From NCBI GenBank assembly GCA_039654915.1, contig CM077597.1, forward strand, positions 41,266,001 to 41,330,000: a stretch of 64,000 bases of DNA, in the 5' to 3' direction. Below, in pieces: positions 34,795 through 45,938 of this stretch. The notes under the pieces are model-generated. The model was not told where the DNA came from, did no database searches, and saw only the letters and a list, made by a program, of their open reading frames with translations. This DNA is from Aquilaria yunnanensis. Its lineage: Eukaryota > Streptophyta > Magnoliopsida > Malvales > Thymelaeaceae. Position 1 is the first letter of the stretch. Every line of letters starts with the position of its first letter. A program made the position numbers and the translations under genes.

Positions 34795-37179
34795 TGACAC
34801 TGCCATTCTTCACCCCTGCCTAGGAAGCCTATGAGAACTGGTCTCACAGTGGTTGCAATTGGCTAGCTGTATATGTGTGCGGATTAAAATTTTGTAGTAC
34901 TAGTTGATTAACCTTGAATATGCAAGCTGCATGCTCTTCATGCTTTGACTTGGATTAAAAAAATCCATAAACATTAACTTGGCCAAGACATCCCCAAAGA
35001 AAATGAGTTCAAATAGCCAAAGCATACAAAATCAACATTTGTGTGAGTTTACTACACATAACAACTGTGTGGGAGCATTCATACATAAAGTAGACTAATG
35101 CCTTCACCAAAGAGCAACCCTAGGTCTAGGACTCCTCAAAACATAGACAATCGAGGCAACTAAAAGTATGATATATATAAGCCTCAACTGAGTTCTTCTT
35201 GAACTAACTACCACCTTGGGTGCAAGTCCCAGTGGCAAGTCATAAAAGTCCTTGTCTACGTGCTGCTAGGATCTGCAGCCAAAGGAATCCTATTGTTAGT
35301 ACTATTACATAACCAACAAGTAACCCTAGTAGACTAGAATCATAAAGATTCTCAAGTGAAATACCTGTAACAAAAGAAAACTATCGCAATAACCTTCAAA
35401 ATCTGCACAACATAAATAGGGAGTAAGAATTCAAAAAATTTCAATAAGGGTCTTCACTGTACCTAAAAGAAAATTACTAAAGACTCCACATATTAAACCA
35501 TATATAACCTGCTATGAGCTCATACAGCCTGAGGGTCTAACATATGTAGACACCTAGGTCCCTTGGGACCTCTCCTCATCCTGGTCCTTCAACTACAAGG
35601 GATTGTGTTGTCCTTTAGCAAGCTTAGCTTGCCAGCCTAACTAGTGATAAATCACTAGTTGAACCTCTCCTGTTTCTACTGTAAAGGGGCACTACGGTGG
35701 GAATATTGTAGACTAGGCCATAAAAACCTTGTAGACTAGGTGCACTAAGGTTTCACCTTGCAACCTCATGGCTAATGGCACAACTAGGTCACCAAGGGTT
35801 GTAAACCTTTCATCTAAGCTAGTGATACCTAGTTCTGATCCTTTGTAAACTAGTTTTCTTCCTTATGGTAGAAGTATCCATAAAACTTTACAAAACTCAA
35901 GAAAACTCTTAGGTCTTGAAGGAGTTTTGAAAGTCTCGGAGTACCCCCAGAATGCTTAGACTCCAAGGCACTCTAAGAACCCCCTTAGGTCTCCCCTTGA
36001 CCTTCCTAGCAAAACTTGGAAAATTTAGCCAACATGCTTGTGGTGACGCATCACCATAGTTGTCAACAATATGTCTATTTTGCAGCATTGGCAATGCGTT
36101 GTGGCAAATGGTATGGGTTGGCGACATGTCGCCAATCTGTGAAACCCAGAAAACTTTCCCAGTTTTGTTGCTATGAACGTTGGACACTTCCCAAACATAT
36201 CAAACATGCATGGATAGTCTCCATACCTCACATACATGTAAAACATGTTGCATAGATCACAACCCACTATCACAAGCCAATCTATGATGCATTATAATAT
36301 CATTCCAATCATCACAATCCTCATAGTCCACCATGATTCAACCTTGCCCACAAACTAATGCTATTGCTAGAACTACTCGAATCCATCAAGCGGACTCATT
36401 CCAAAAGCATTAATTGAACTCAAAAACACAAATCCTTTACCTTAACTCCAAGTAACAAGCAAGAATTATGCAACTTTTTTGCACCAACCAAGTTCCACAA
36501 CTCTAACCTAAGTTCCAAGCAAATATAGGTGCAAAACATCAAATTACTAACTTCTAACAAAAACCCAAGATCCCAATGAACTAATAAGCATGAAATCAAT
36601 CAAGAACATATTGATTACCTCGTATCATAAATAGGGGATGTAAGGAAACAAGCTACGAAGCTCCAAAACCATAATTTTATGCTTGAAATGAGCTTCTAAT
36701 GGCCTATATACTTATGGTCACTTCTTTTTTCACCAAAAACTCTTGATTTTAGGCTCAGTTGGATGAAGAAATGATGCTATGAAGGATGAACTCGGGTTAT
36801 GGCTGCCACCCCCCACTTTACCATCTTATAAACCAAGTTTAAAACTCAAGCCACCTAAGTATTAGATATGGAACACTTAAATCCCCTTCTTACCTTAGTC
36901 ATTCTTGGTCAATTTTTGTTTATTTCAACTAAGTTGGGTTAAAGTTAAAAGTTAGGTTATAAAAACTCATTTTAACCACTCGGGCCTCAGCTCGACTTGT
37001 CAGGATGCAAAATTACCATTTTTCCCCCAAACGTCATTTAGCGCCTTCACCTTCTCAGAATTTAGTGAACTTTCCTAAACTTACTTATTCTTTCTATGTA
37101 AACTTGAATTAAGGTTCCAAACTTGATTTAAAACACTTTACCTTACTCGAACATGCTTCCTACTAGGAGGGCCATAATA
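34795..37179 (-). repeat. Element F 5' LTR
   Basis: It is 2385 bp and uninterrupted. It starts TGACACTGCC on the plus strand. The far end reads CCATAATA where the partner has CCATAACA. It is followed by the second GACGG. It holds no credible gene. Confidence 0.9.
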
Positions 37180-37184
37180 GACGG

Positions 37185-38519
37185 TCCTTAGTACCAAGTT
37201 GCCATCGGTGCCATAGCACCGAGGACACTCATCTAGCATACCTAGGAAAAAAGCCTACAGCCAATGCTGCAGCCCCAATGGCTTGTTTTACCAACAAACT
37301 TCACTGTTTGTTGGAGGATCCAGAGGAGGATTGAAAGGGTCTTCGGGATGCCTAAGGGTTGTTCTTGTACAATGGCACTCTGAATCTCCCAAAACTCTCT
37401 CATGATCTAGGGGTTTTCTCATGGTTCTTGGTTGGAAGGTCTACTTTATGAGAAAACTAGTTGATGGGCCATAACAAATACACCATTAGAAGAGGTGGAA
37501 GGTTTAGCACTATCAAGACCTTAGTTGTACCTTTGGGTTCAAGGCCTTGATGAGGAAACCTTAGCATACCTAGTGGGTTCTTTGAGACCTAGGAACTACC
37601 AGTCTAACCATAGTGCCCCTGTGTAACATAAGGGAGGTTCAACTAGTGAAGAACTTCATTAGTTAGGCTAGTAAGCAATACTTGCTAGTAGACAAGGCTT
37701 TGCCTTATAGTTTAAGGACTAGATAGAAGAAAATTCCCAAAGGACTAAGACGTATGTGCATAGGTTTAGCCTCACACTACACAAGCACACAACAAATTAC
37801 ATATGTTCATATATGTGTTGTCTATAGTATTTTTCCTTGTAGCTGAAGATCCATTACTAAGAATTCTAATTCTTACTCCCTTATCTTATGTTGTGCAGAT
37901 TCTGACATTGTTGAGCCGATAACCACTGAGGGTTATTGTGGTACTATTTTGTTGCAGGTATAATATTATGAGAATCCTCATGATTCTAGTTTTTATGTTT
38001 ACATGTTGCTTAAGGTTTTTTACTAGCTATAGTTTTCCTTGGCTGTAGTGGCTATTAGAGCATGTGTAGGACTTTTTTAGGCTCGTCACTGGGATTGCAT
38101 TTAGGACGGGAGTTAGATGGAAAGATCTCAGTGAGAAAGCCTTCTGTTTAATGTATGCACTAATTGCCTCCTTTGTTTATGGATAGAGTAAAGGACTCTA
38201 GGGTTGCTCTTGGGTGAAGAGCATTGGTCTTCTTTTGTTGAATGCCCTCACATGGTTTTTATGATACAAAATGATGGATTTATATGCGTTGGCTATTTAA
38301 ACTCTACTTTCCATGGAAAAATGCCTAGGCAAAAGTGAATGTTTTATAGATTTTTGTTTACTCAAGCCAAAGCAAAATTGCTTGCATACTTGCATTTCCC
38401 GGTTAATTCACTAGTGACACAAAGTTTTAATTTGGTACACATAAATAACTAGCTAATTCCAACCACTGTGGGATCCATTCTCATAAGTTTCCTAGGTAAG
38501 ATGATGGGTGGCTGTGCCA
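37185..38519 (+). repeat. Element G 3' LTR, part 2
   Basis: It follows the GACGG duplication at 37180-37184 and continues the LTR broken at 2513. Matches to 1-1330 are clear at 37650-37990 (GACAAGGCTTTGCCTTATAG, GGTTTAGCCTCACACT). It ends GGCTGTGCCA at 38519. Confidence 0.65.
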
Positions 38520-41335
38520 CTTAAGGTCCAAGAATCGATCCTAGTGGTCTAGTGTGATGAGATTGGACCAAGTAGCTTGACTTTCTTTGAGGCAAAAGAA
38601 ATGCATTGGTGCAAGTATTGGCATGTGACCACAATCCTAGGTGAAGTTTTTCAAGACCTCAGAATAAGGTAGACAACATGATCTATAAGACTATGAGGGT
38701 ATGAAAATCTCCAACGTGGGGAGTACCATAGAACTGGGCGGACTACTCTTAAAGTTCTAAAGGTTGAACCCATCAATGTGGATGGGTTATGCTACCAGAA
38801 AAAAGTTGAGGAAGCGCTAACCAAATGGCAAGCACTTGGTCAAGTAAGCTATAAAGCAGAGTGAACACTCTCATACTTTTTATTAAGATTAGGAGTTTGT
38901 GGCCAAAACTACCAAGGCCATAAGCTAGCATACTATGGCAGTTGACGATCATTGTTGTCGGACCATCTATGAAAGGTCTAGGTTGCATTAGATCTTAAAA
39001 GAGAGTTAAAAGAATTGAAGATACAAGATAGCAAGGTAAAGGTTCATTGATCCAACCTAGTAAGAGCATGGGTGACACTCCCATAATGCAAAAGTCAACT
39101 AAAGATTGAAGAAGAAAAATGGATTACGTAGGAGAGGAGCTTAAGCCTAAGGTACAAAAAGTGCATGGTTATTAGGTTGCACCTAGGAACTATTGCCAAC
39201 GGTCCAAATGGTCATTGGACTAGTGTCATATTCGGGCTCCATTAAGTTAAGTTTAGCCAAAGAAGTTGCCCCATTAATAGTTGCCTGATGGAATTGGCCT
39301 AAAACATCAAAGTAGCAGTTCAGCTTTGCTTAGACTAGTCAAGTGGTTACAGTAGACAACCCCCAGCCAGATGTGATGGGTAGCCATAGTGAACTCATGG
39401 ATAGTGGGTGGCTAGTGCGAGGTAAGTCCTTACCCTTTCACTAGAAGTTTGTTACTTATTTTGTAATTTTTGGCATCAATTACTGGCAAAGTTTTATTTG
39501 GCTGGTTGGGTAGTAGTTTCGAGCAGGGTTAAATGGTGAACTGAGTGCATTAGAACCTATGAATGTGCTAGGTATTATGACAATACCCAGAACCCTAGAA
39601 CACATGAGCTAGTGTGTGATCCCATATAAGTGGAGGCTCAATTGTCTTCAATTGGAGATGTTCTATGGTTCCATAGGTTGTCTTCCTGCATGAGTTACTT
39701 TGTTTGGCCTACTTGGTAGTGAATGGCTGGCTAGTTGAATAGATGAGTTCCTTATAGGAGCCAAATAGTAGAGCAGTTTAGTCAGATGTTGATAAGGTAA
39801 ATAGGTAAGTTTTAATTTTTTTTCTAACAATAGAATGCAAGAGCTAACCATGAAAGGAAGCAAGGAGTAAGGAACTCATTAGAGTGTAATAAAAAAGATA
39901 CACTTGTTCATTCATTGGTTGTACTCCCTAGGGCAAAGTCAATAGGAGTAGAGTTATTGCTAAAATTTAGCTTGACTACATAAAGGTAATAGAATAGCCC
40001 AAGCAATAAGATTGACTATTATGGAGTAAGGGATTGCCAGTGACTTGTGGTTAACATCCTGAGGTTGAGTGCAGATGAGGGTTACTGAGGTGACTCTTGA
40101 AAAGTAAGAGACTCGACTAGTGGAGCTAGCCAACTGAGCAACAGACTAACTCTTAAGTGGAATAGAGAATCTTATAGGGATCACTTCTTAGCTTGAATCA
40201 GTGCCAGTATGTTTAGCAGAAAATAGAACCATCAAGTCAAAAATGGCTAGGTAATGCCAGAAAGAGGATGTCTTGTGATAAACCTTCAGGTTAGTGTCCA
40301 TGGAGTGCCCAAAAGGAATAGCTCACAATGATCGATCAAGAGGCAGCACAAAAGTAGCCAAAGTGAGAAATAATCTCCCATCTAGTTTAGTATATTGCTT
40401 AGTAATCAGAAGTGCCAGTTTTAGTTTGGCAAAAATTGTGCTCACTTGTTGTGCAATGACTCCGGTGAGAGTTTTGGTTAAGCTAGTTTTAAGCCAAAAG
40501 TTAGAGGATCCAGTGCCTTGTAAAGGGAAGGCTAGTGACTTGCGAGATTGGTAGAGGGCAAACAGGTTGAGGCTCAAAACTCTGAGGGAATATGATCAAT
40601 CCTGAGGTGCCTAGTTTGGCTCACTAAGCAAAGTTATAGTGGACAAATGACCCAAGTGATTTGCTATATCTAACCACCTTCCAATAGTTTAACTAAAGTA
40701 AAGGATAAAATCAGTTCTCCCATTAAGTGAGTTGAGTTGGTGAGGTGAAGGCTGCAAGTGCATTGTCCTACCAGGAGGTATAGTTGTGGTATGGTAGTTA
40801 AGCATGGAAGGCAAAAGTGGTTATCTATGACCATAAAGCAAATAACTGTGCTCAAGGAGTTACTCAGTAGTGTTAGAGGCTGGTAGTCAACGTGTGGTAT
40901 GTTTGTAGTTCACAACAAACCTTTTCCACTATACTAGCAATAGTGTGGATGCATTAAATCTCTCCATACTCAAACAAACATGTGAACTCACAGGCAAGTG
41001 CACCTATCAACAAAGTATAACCGTGGCAAGTACCAAGCCCATTTTTCCCTAGTAATCGAGGCTATCTACCATACTCATTATCTCCCAATTATCTAACTAA
41101 CAATTAAGAGGATTTGTTTAAATAACTACTATGACTAACTAAAATGAACTAGTATGGTAAAATAAACTAAAACTAACAAATGACAGCAAAGACACAAGTA
41201 AGACAATCAATGAATAAAGACCTCACACTTAGAATTGAATCCCTCTAGAACAACCACTGTGTTGCTTTCATTATGGTTTAATAGGATTGTGATTAACTTG
41301 AACCATGGAGTACTACCTAATGTAGATTAGCTCCT
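38520..41335 (+). other. Unassigned repeat-like DNA between the two nests
   Basis: I find no domain, primer site or LTR pair here. The longest ORF (40294-40554, 86 codons) resembles nothing that I know. The segment 40970-41330, with short A-rich and CTAA-rich motifs around 41090-41180, has the look of noncoding 3' regions of plant retroelements, but I cannot name a family. It is probably old, decayed repeat DNA. Confidence 0.5.
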
Positions 41336-42085
41336 TGATAGCCGAAGGGCTATCACCTCTATCTGACCCGAACTCGGAGCGTCAGGAAACGCGAGGATAC
41401 TATTAGCCCCCTCGAGGTACTAAACAGATCGCCTTCGGAGATGGAGAATCAGCTATTGCAAGCCCAAGAGGATCTCCCCGAAGGTGGAACCCTGGATCAG
41501 GGAACTCCCCGAACTACAGGCACATTTCCCGAACGGGCACCGTCCGCGTCAGAGGACGACCTCGTCCAGGGACTTTGGGAGTACGGTATGAGCATTTAAG
41601 GAGCCTCTGACATGCCGCCCACAGACGCTACATGAAACCTCAAACGGCGATTTGACACGCCGACGCCGTCCAGGTCTTGTCACGACTTGTCTCGGTTCAA
41701 GATTCAAGGAGCCTGCCACCGGCTACTCGCCCCCTACACCTAGAAACTCAGAGAACATCCGACCGAACACGTGTCATCATCTGAACGGCCTAGGCACTTC
41801 TATAAATTCCAGGGAACAGACCCTAGCAAACGGTTCGACTCCTCCTCCTCGAGAAAATACAGGCAAGCCCACTAAAAACTCTAGTGTTTCCCCCTTACCT
41901 TCTCAGGAAACTGACTTGGGCGTGGGAGGCTCCTCCCCGGAAAAGCACCCCGGGGACCTCCTAACCCTCTTCTCTGAGCTTTTCAGGCACATTCCCCTGG
42001 GAAACCTCAACTCCAGACGTTCTCCCTCACAGGAAGTCTTCCCGGAAGTCACCATGCCTTCCAGTGAAGATGTCTCAGGGCATCA
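41336..42085 (+). repeat. Element D 5' LTR
   Basis: It is 750 bp with TG..CA ends. The start TGATAGCC is shared with the E LTR. It contains a TATA box at 41801 and, near its end, the gag start codon. The long frame from 41652 through the LTR is probably not translated upstream of the TATA-directed start. Confidence 0.8.
41801..41807 (+). promoter_or_regulatory. TATA box of the D LTR
   Basis: TATAAAT in a CTTC-TATAAATTCC context. A start about 30 bp on would give a leader of some 225 nt before the gag ATG at 42055. Confidence 0.65.
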
Positions 42086-43914
42086 TTTGGCGCTGTCTGT
42101 GGGAAACCATCCTCGGGTCGCCATCGTTAAGACTCGGCGTTCTAAGGACAAGGGACTCCCGAGGTCCCCGTCCGTGCCTGAGGTCCAACCGGCCACTGAG
42201 CAAGCCCTCCCAGGGACTTCCACGCCTGAGGAAGAGCGCCCTCTGGTCATAACTATGAGCTTTCTGTGCGACTTTCAACGTTCTGTTGTGGCTGAAATGA
42301 CACAACAGATAGACCGAAGGTGGCAGCAACAAGCTCAAGCCCAAAGGCCTCCTTCGCCAGCACACCCTCGGGAAAGAAGTCCCAAACCAACCCATCGTAG
42401 TTCAGGATGCGGAGACCCACGAGAGGAGTCTTCAACGGAAAACATGCCCCTCGGGGCACGGCTCGCGGGTCAAGCGGGGTCAAGACGACCCAAAATCACA
42501 CACAGGAGGAGCCAGTCACCTGAGGCGAGGTCCCCATCCCCTCAGCGCCGAACTCACTCCCCGAAGAGGCACCGACAATCTCCCCTGCCGGAAGAAGAAC
42601 CTAGCGCCACGATCCCTATGGAGAAGATATTGGCGAGGTTGGACAAAGTGGAGAAACAGGTGGCCCGTAAACCCGTTTGGGCTAGACTGTCTGGAACCTT
42701 TTGTGGGGATGAGTCCCCATTCACCCAAGATGTAGTTGAGGCAGCCATGCCAGGTGATTTCAGAGTACCTCGGCTGGAAACTTATGATGGCCGTACTGAT
42801 CCACAGGCCCATCTGACCAAGTACAGGCGTAGCATGATGATGCACGGTGCCGACGACGCTACCTTGTGCAAATGTTTCGAGGTCACTCTCACTGGGCCAG
42901 CAACTGCCTGGTATAATTCATTGGCCCCAGGAACAATCACGGAATTCCAGGAGTTATCCATAGCCTTCACGCAACAGTTTATCGGAAGTCGGCCAACGGC
43001 GAAGATGCCGGTTCAGATGTTCGACATAGCGCAAAGAATTGGAGAGACCATCCGCGACTATGTCGAGAGATTTAAAAGAGAGGCCTTGAGTGTCCCAGAC
43101 TTTCGGCCCGAAGTACGCATCTTGGCGATGACACGGGGCCTTCGGAGAGACTCGCAACTGTTTTACAAATTCTCCAAGGACCCCCCGGACATGCTGGGCG
43201 AATTTTACCGAAGGGCTGAACAGCACATGGCAGCCGAAGAACTGAGAATGGGCGGACCAAGGTCCGATCACAACCGGGCCGAAGGGTCCAGCCAGCAAAC
43301 CCGGTATCCCATCGAACAGGCAGGTCGACCTCGGAGAACGTGAGGAAGGAAACTCCCCATTTTCACAGCCCTGAACACCACAAGGACCAACATCCTCATG
43401 ACAATGGAAAGGCAGGGAACTCAGGTTCAGTGGCCACGGGCCATGACCGCCGAAAACAGAAAGAATATGAAGAAGTTCTGCAAGTTTCATCGCGACCATG
43501 GTCACGACACCGAAGACTGCTTCCAATTGAAGAAGTATATAGAGTCGCTGATAAAACAGGGCCAACTTCGGCATTATCTACGAATGCCTTCCCCGAAAGG
43601 GAGAAAAGAGGAGGAAGGAAAGGTAGAAGATGAGGACTATGACTCCGACAGGCGGAGAAACCGAAGTCCGAAAAGGCGCCCCCCACCTCCAGCGGGAATC
43701 ATACAAACAATTACGACGGGACTGCCATCCTCAGAAAGAAAGAGGAAGGCCAGAGAAATAGCAGTCATGGAGTATCGAAATCCAGCAAAAAAGCTGGCCC
43801 GAAAGGATGGTTCCACCGTCATTTTTCCCCATGACGACCCATTATTGATCATGGCGAGAATAGGAAACTGGGACGTCAAGAGAGTGCTGCTTGACGACGG
43901 ATCAAATGCCGATG
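42055..43914 (+). pseudogene. gag: Gag and start of protease of D, broken by a stop and by H
   Basis: The frame begins at ATG 42055 (context ACCATGC), 31 bp before the LTR end, and crosses the primer site. The capsid-type domain is at about 42750-43255 (RLETYDGRTDPQAHL, TAWYNSL, FIGSRPTAKMPVQMF). TGA at 43341-43343 interrupts the frame, which then continues unchanged to the zinc-knuckle-like CKFHRDHGHDTEDC (about 43480-43520) and the protease motif LLDDGSNADV. There the solo LTR H cuts in after the target bases CGATG. The TGA could be a CGA-to-TGA change. E has its own TGA in the same linker, at a different codon. Confidence 0.85.
42086..42102 (+). other. Primer binding site of D
   Basis: TTTGGCGCTGTCTGTGG directly follows the LTR end at 42085. 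It matches the E site except at two positions and lies within the gag reading frame. Confidence 0.8.
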
Positions 43915-44186
43915 TGTGGCAACGTCGCAGCTTTCGGGAGTCGCCACCAATCTGTTTACCTAGGTCGATTGGTCACCTTAAATATTGGTCTGCGAGAGTT
44001 CGGGGGTTCGGGAGTACGGTTACGTTAAAACAACTTTGTTAAAACGCCCAAAAATTGGCACCTTAGTTGATTTTAATTTTGTTTCGCTTTGCTTTTAAAT
44101 AAATTTCAGTTAATTTTCAATCTAGAATTTTTAACTGAATTAATCGGACGTGGATTTTTGGTAATTAATTTGTATAGAATTTTATA

Positions 44187-44399
44187 CTTCCGAACCATGG
44201 ACTCTGTCGAGTCATTTGGACACGGAAGATTTTTATTCCGAACCATGGACTCTGCCGAGTCATTTGGAGACGGAATTTGGTGAAAATTTTAATCCATATC
44301 GTAAAAATATGGATTTTTATCTTTTTATTTAATTTATTTATTTTGAAAGTTTGATATTTTCCAAACCGTAGATCCTGCTGGATCATCCGGATATGGAAA
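44187..44399. repeat. Three 42-nt hairpin repeats plus a fourth hairpin in H
   Basis: The copies are 44187-44228, 44235-44276 and 44358-44399, each exactly 42 nt. Each has an outer 6-bp stem (CTTCCG/CGGAAG, ATTCCG/CGGAAT, TTTCCA/TGGAAA) and an inner 5-bp stem around a 4-nt loop (GACTC/GAGTC twice, GATCC/GGATC once). The stems change on both sides together. Between the second and third copies lies another hairpin with a perfect 9-bp stem (44291-44299 with 44307-44315). Confidence 0.85.
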
Positions 44400-44520
44400 T
44401 TACTTTAATTAATTGTTAGTTATATAATTATTATTTTTATGGAATTTATTATTACTAATTTGTAAGTCTTTTGTTTTTAGATTTATTAATAATCTAAAAA
44501 ATTTATTTTTTATTCTTTAT

Positions 44521-44700
44521 ATTTTCTTTTCTTTTCTTTCTTTTCTTTCTTTTTGATTTTATCTTTCTTTTAGTTTTATTTTTCCTTTCTTTTCTTTCTT
44601 TTCTTTTCTTTTCTTTTTCTTTTCTTTCTTTTCTTTCTTTCTTTTCTTTTTTTATCTTTTTCTTATCTTTCTTATCTTTTTCTTATCTTTCTTTTAGTTT
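44521..44700. repeat. CTTTT/CTTT microsatellite in H
   Basis: A run of nearly pure pyrimidine made of CTTTT and CTTT units, with a few TTATC interruptions. It may be expanded slippage DNA. Confidence 0.9.
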
Positions 44701-44935
44701 TTTTTAGTGAAAGTTATTTATTATTTAAATAATTATTCAATTTATAAAAGAAAAATAAAAATAATTGGCTTTTTAAAAAATTATTTTTATTAGGCTTAAT
44801 AATTAATTAAAAATAATCTTCTTTTAATTTTCATTTATTTATTTAAGTAAGGGTAAAGGTGAATTAAATTAAAAAAAAATTATATAATAATAAAGTGGGG
44901 CTTTTTGGCCATCCTCTTTAAAAATAAATAATAAT

Positions 44936-45300
44936 AAAGGTTAGCAAAGTTAATTAAATTAATTAACAACAATAATAAAAAATTAGCCAAGTTTAATTAA
45001 ATTAATTGATTAACAACAATAATAAAAAGTTAGTCAAGTTAATTAAATTAATTAATTAACAACAATAATAAAAAGTTAGTCAAGTTAATTAAATTAATTA
45101 ATTAACAACAATAATAAAAAGTTAGTCAAGTTAATTAAATTAATTAATTAACAACAATAATAAAAAGTTAGTCAAGTTAATTAATTAATTAACAAAAATA
45201 ATAAAAAGTTAGACAAGTTAATTAAATTAATTAACAACAATAATAAAAAGTTAGACAAGTTAATTAAATTAATTAATTAACAACAATAATAAAAAGTTAA
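44936..45300. repeat. 46-bp tandem repeats in H
   Basis: There are about seven to eight head-to-tail units. The word GTTAGTCAAG recurs at 45029, 45075, 45121 and 45167, exactly 46 bp apart; outer units are shorter or have substitutions. The rest of each unit is TTAATTAA-rich. The units are adjacent, with no unique spacers. Confidence 0.92.
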
Positions 45301-45608
45301 TTAATTGTTAACAACAATTATAAAAGTTAGTAATAATGCAAAAATTAAAAGGTTAGTAACAATAATAATATTAAAAGTTAGTTGTTAGTAAGTTAATAAC
45401 AAAAAAAAAGGGTTAGTAATAATAACAAATAAGTAAAACAAGTAAAAATTAAAATAGTTAGGAATTAATTCTGCAAGAATAAATAAAAGGTTAGTGACCA
45501 AAGTGAAAGAAATTGAAAAATTGAAGGACAAAATGAGAGTTTTACCCTAGATTTTAATTTTTGAATTCTGCAGAAAAGGAAACAAAGCACGTCGCGCGGG
45601 AGGCAAAA

Positions 45609-45623
45609 GGGGGGGGGGGGGGG
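45609..45623 (+). repeat. Run of 15 G in a GC-rich island of H
   Basis: It lies in a 200-bp island (45585-45785) rich in GGCGG and GACGG words, in otherwise AT-rich DNA. The proline/arginine-rich ORF on the other strand is a by-product of composition. Confidence 0.8.
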
Positions 45624-45930
45624 TGGCTGGGCATGGTGGCGGCGCGGCCAGGGGCAGGGGGGGACGGCGACGTCGGCGGGGTGGGACGGCGGGGAGACGA
45701 GCGACGGCGGCGAGCGGACGGGCAGCGTGCAGAGGTGAGAGAGAGAGAGAGAAACGGTGACAGAAGGACGGGGAAGAAGATGGCTTAATCGTCAAGATGA
45801 AAAGTTTTGATATTTTCTGAGGAAAGGAAGGAGAGTTAGGGACTAAGGCTGTAATTTTTTCTATTTTAAAAACGGAGCTCTAAGCTTTTCTTTCTATTTT
45901 TCTCTGTGTTCAGAACAAAATTTGGGGGGC

Positions 45931-45938
45931 TATTTATA
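45931..45938 (-). promoter_or_regulatory. TATA box of solo LTR H
   Basis: On the minus strand CTATAAATAGCC is a strong plant TATA sequence, about 500 bp from the LTR start on that strand. It supports the minus orientation. Transcription from here would pass into the gag of D in antisense. Confidence 0.6.

Larger units (their letters stand above)
2514..37179 (-). mobile_element. Element F: degenerate Met-primed Ty3/Gypsy element carrying E
   Basis: It lies on the minus strand with LTRs of about 2.36 kb (2514-4622 plus 29726-29975) and 2385 bp (34795-37179). The 5-bp target duplication GACGG is exact at 2509-2513 and 37180-37184. LTRs start TGACA on the plus strand; the far end reads TAACA in one copy and TAATA in the other. 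Over about 190 compared bases the two LTRs differ at roughly one base in ten. Internal order on the minus strand is primer site, gag with a zinc knuckle, protease, RT, RNase H, integrase and chromodomain-like C-terminus, all with many stops. E is inserted in the 3' LTR. Confidence 0.9.
1..38519 (+). mobile_element. Element G: old Gypsy-type element with nearly empty interior, split by F
   Basis: This is the outermost layer of the left nest. Bases 1-1330 resemble the second half of a long LTR. A primer-site-like sequence follows at 1338, then 172 bp of interior, then a second LTR starting with TGTTATTGGCC at 1503. That LTR is interrupted at 2513/37180 by element F and ends near 38519. Both LTR copies share recognisable stretches, for example around 480-560 and 37650-37720, and both resemble the F LTR read on the opposite strand. 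The 5' LTR starts outside the window, so its target duplication cannot be checked. The boundaries come from alignment by eye. Confidence 0.65.

Noticed and set aside
41652..42054. Long open frame inside the D LTR upstream of the gag ATG
   Set aside because: It lies largely upstream of, or close to, the TATA-directed start and has no conserved counterpart in the E LTR. It looks like chance extension of the gag frame.
44936..45300. Evenly spaced repeats that might suggest a CRISPR array
   Set aside because: Units are directly adjacent with no unique spacers, the DNA is plant nuclear, and there are no cas genes. It is an ordinary tandem repeat.
45547..45795. Proline/arginine-rich ORF on the minus strand in H
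   Set aside because: It comes from the G-run and GGCGG-rich island; composition explains it, and no relative is known to me.
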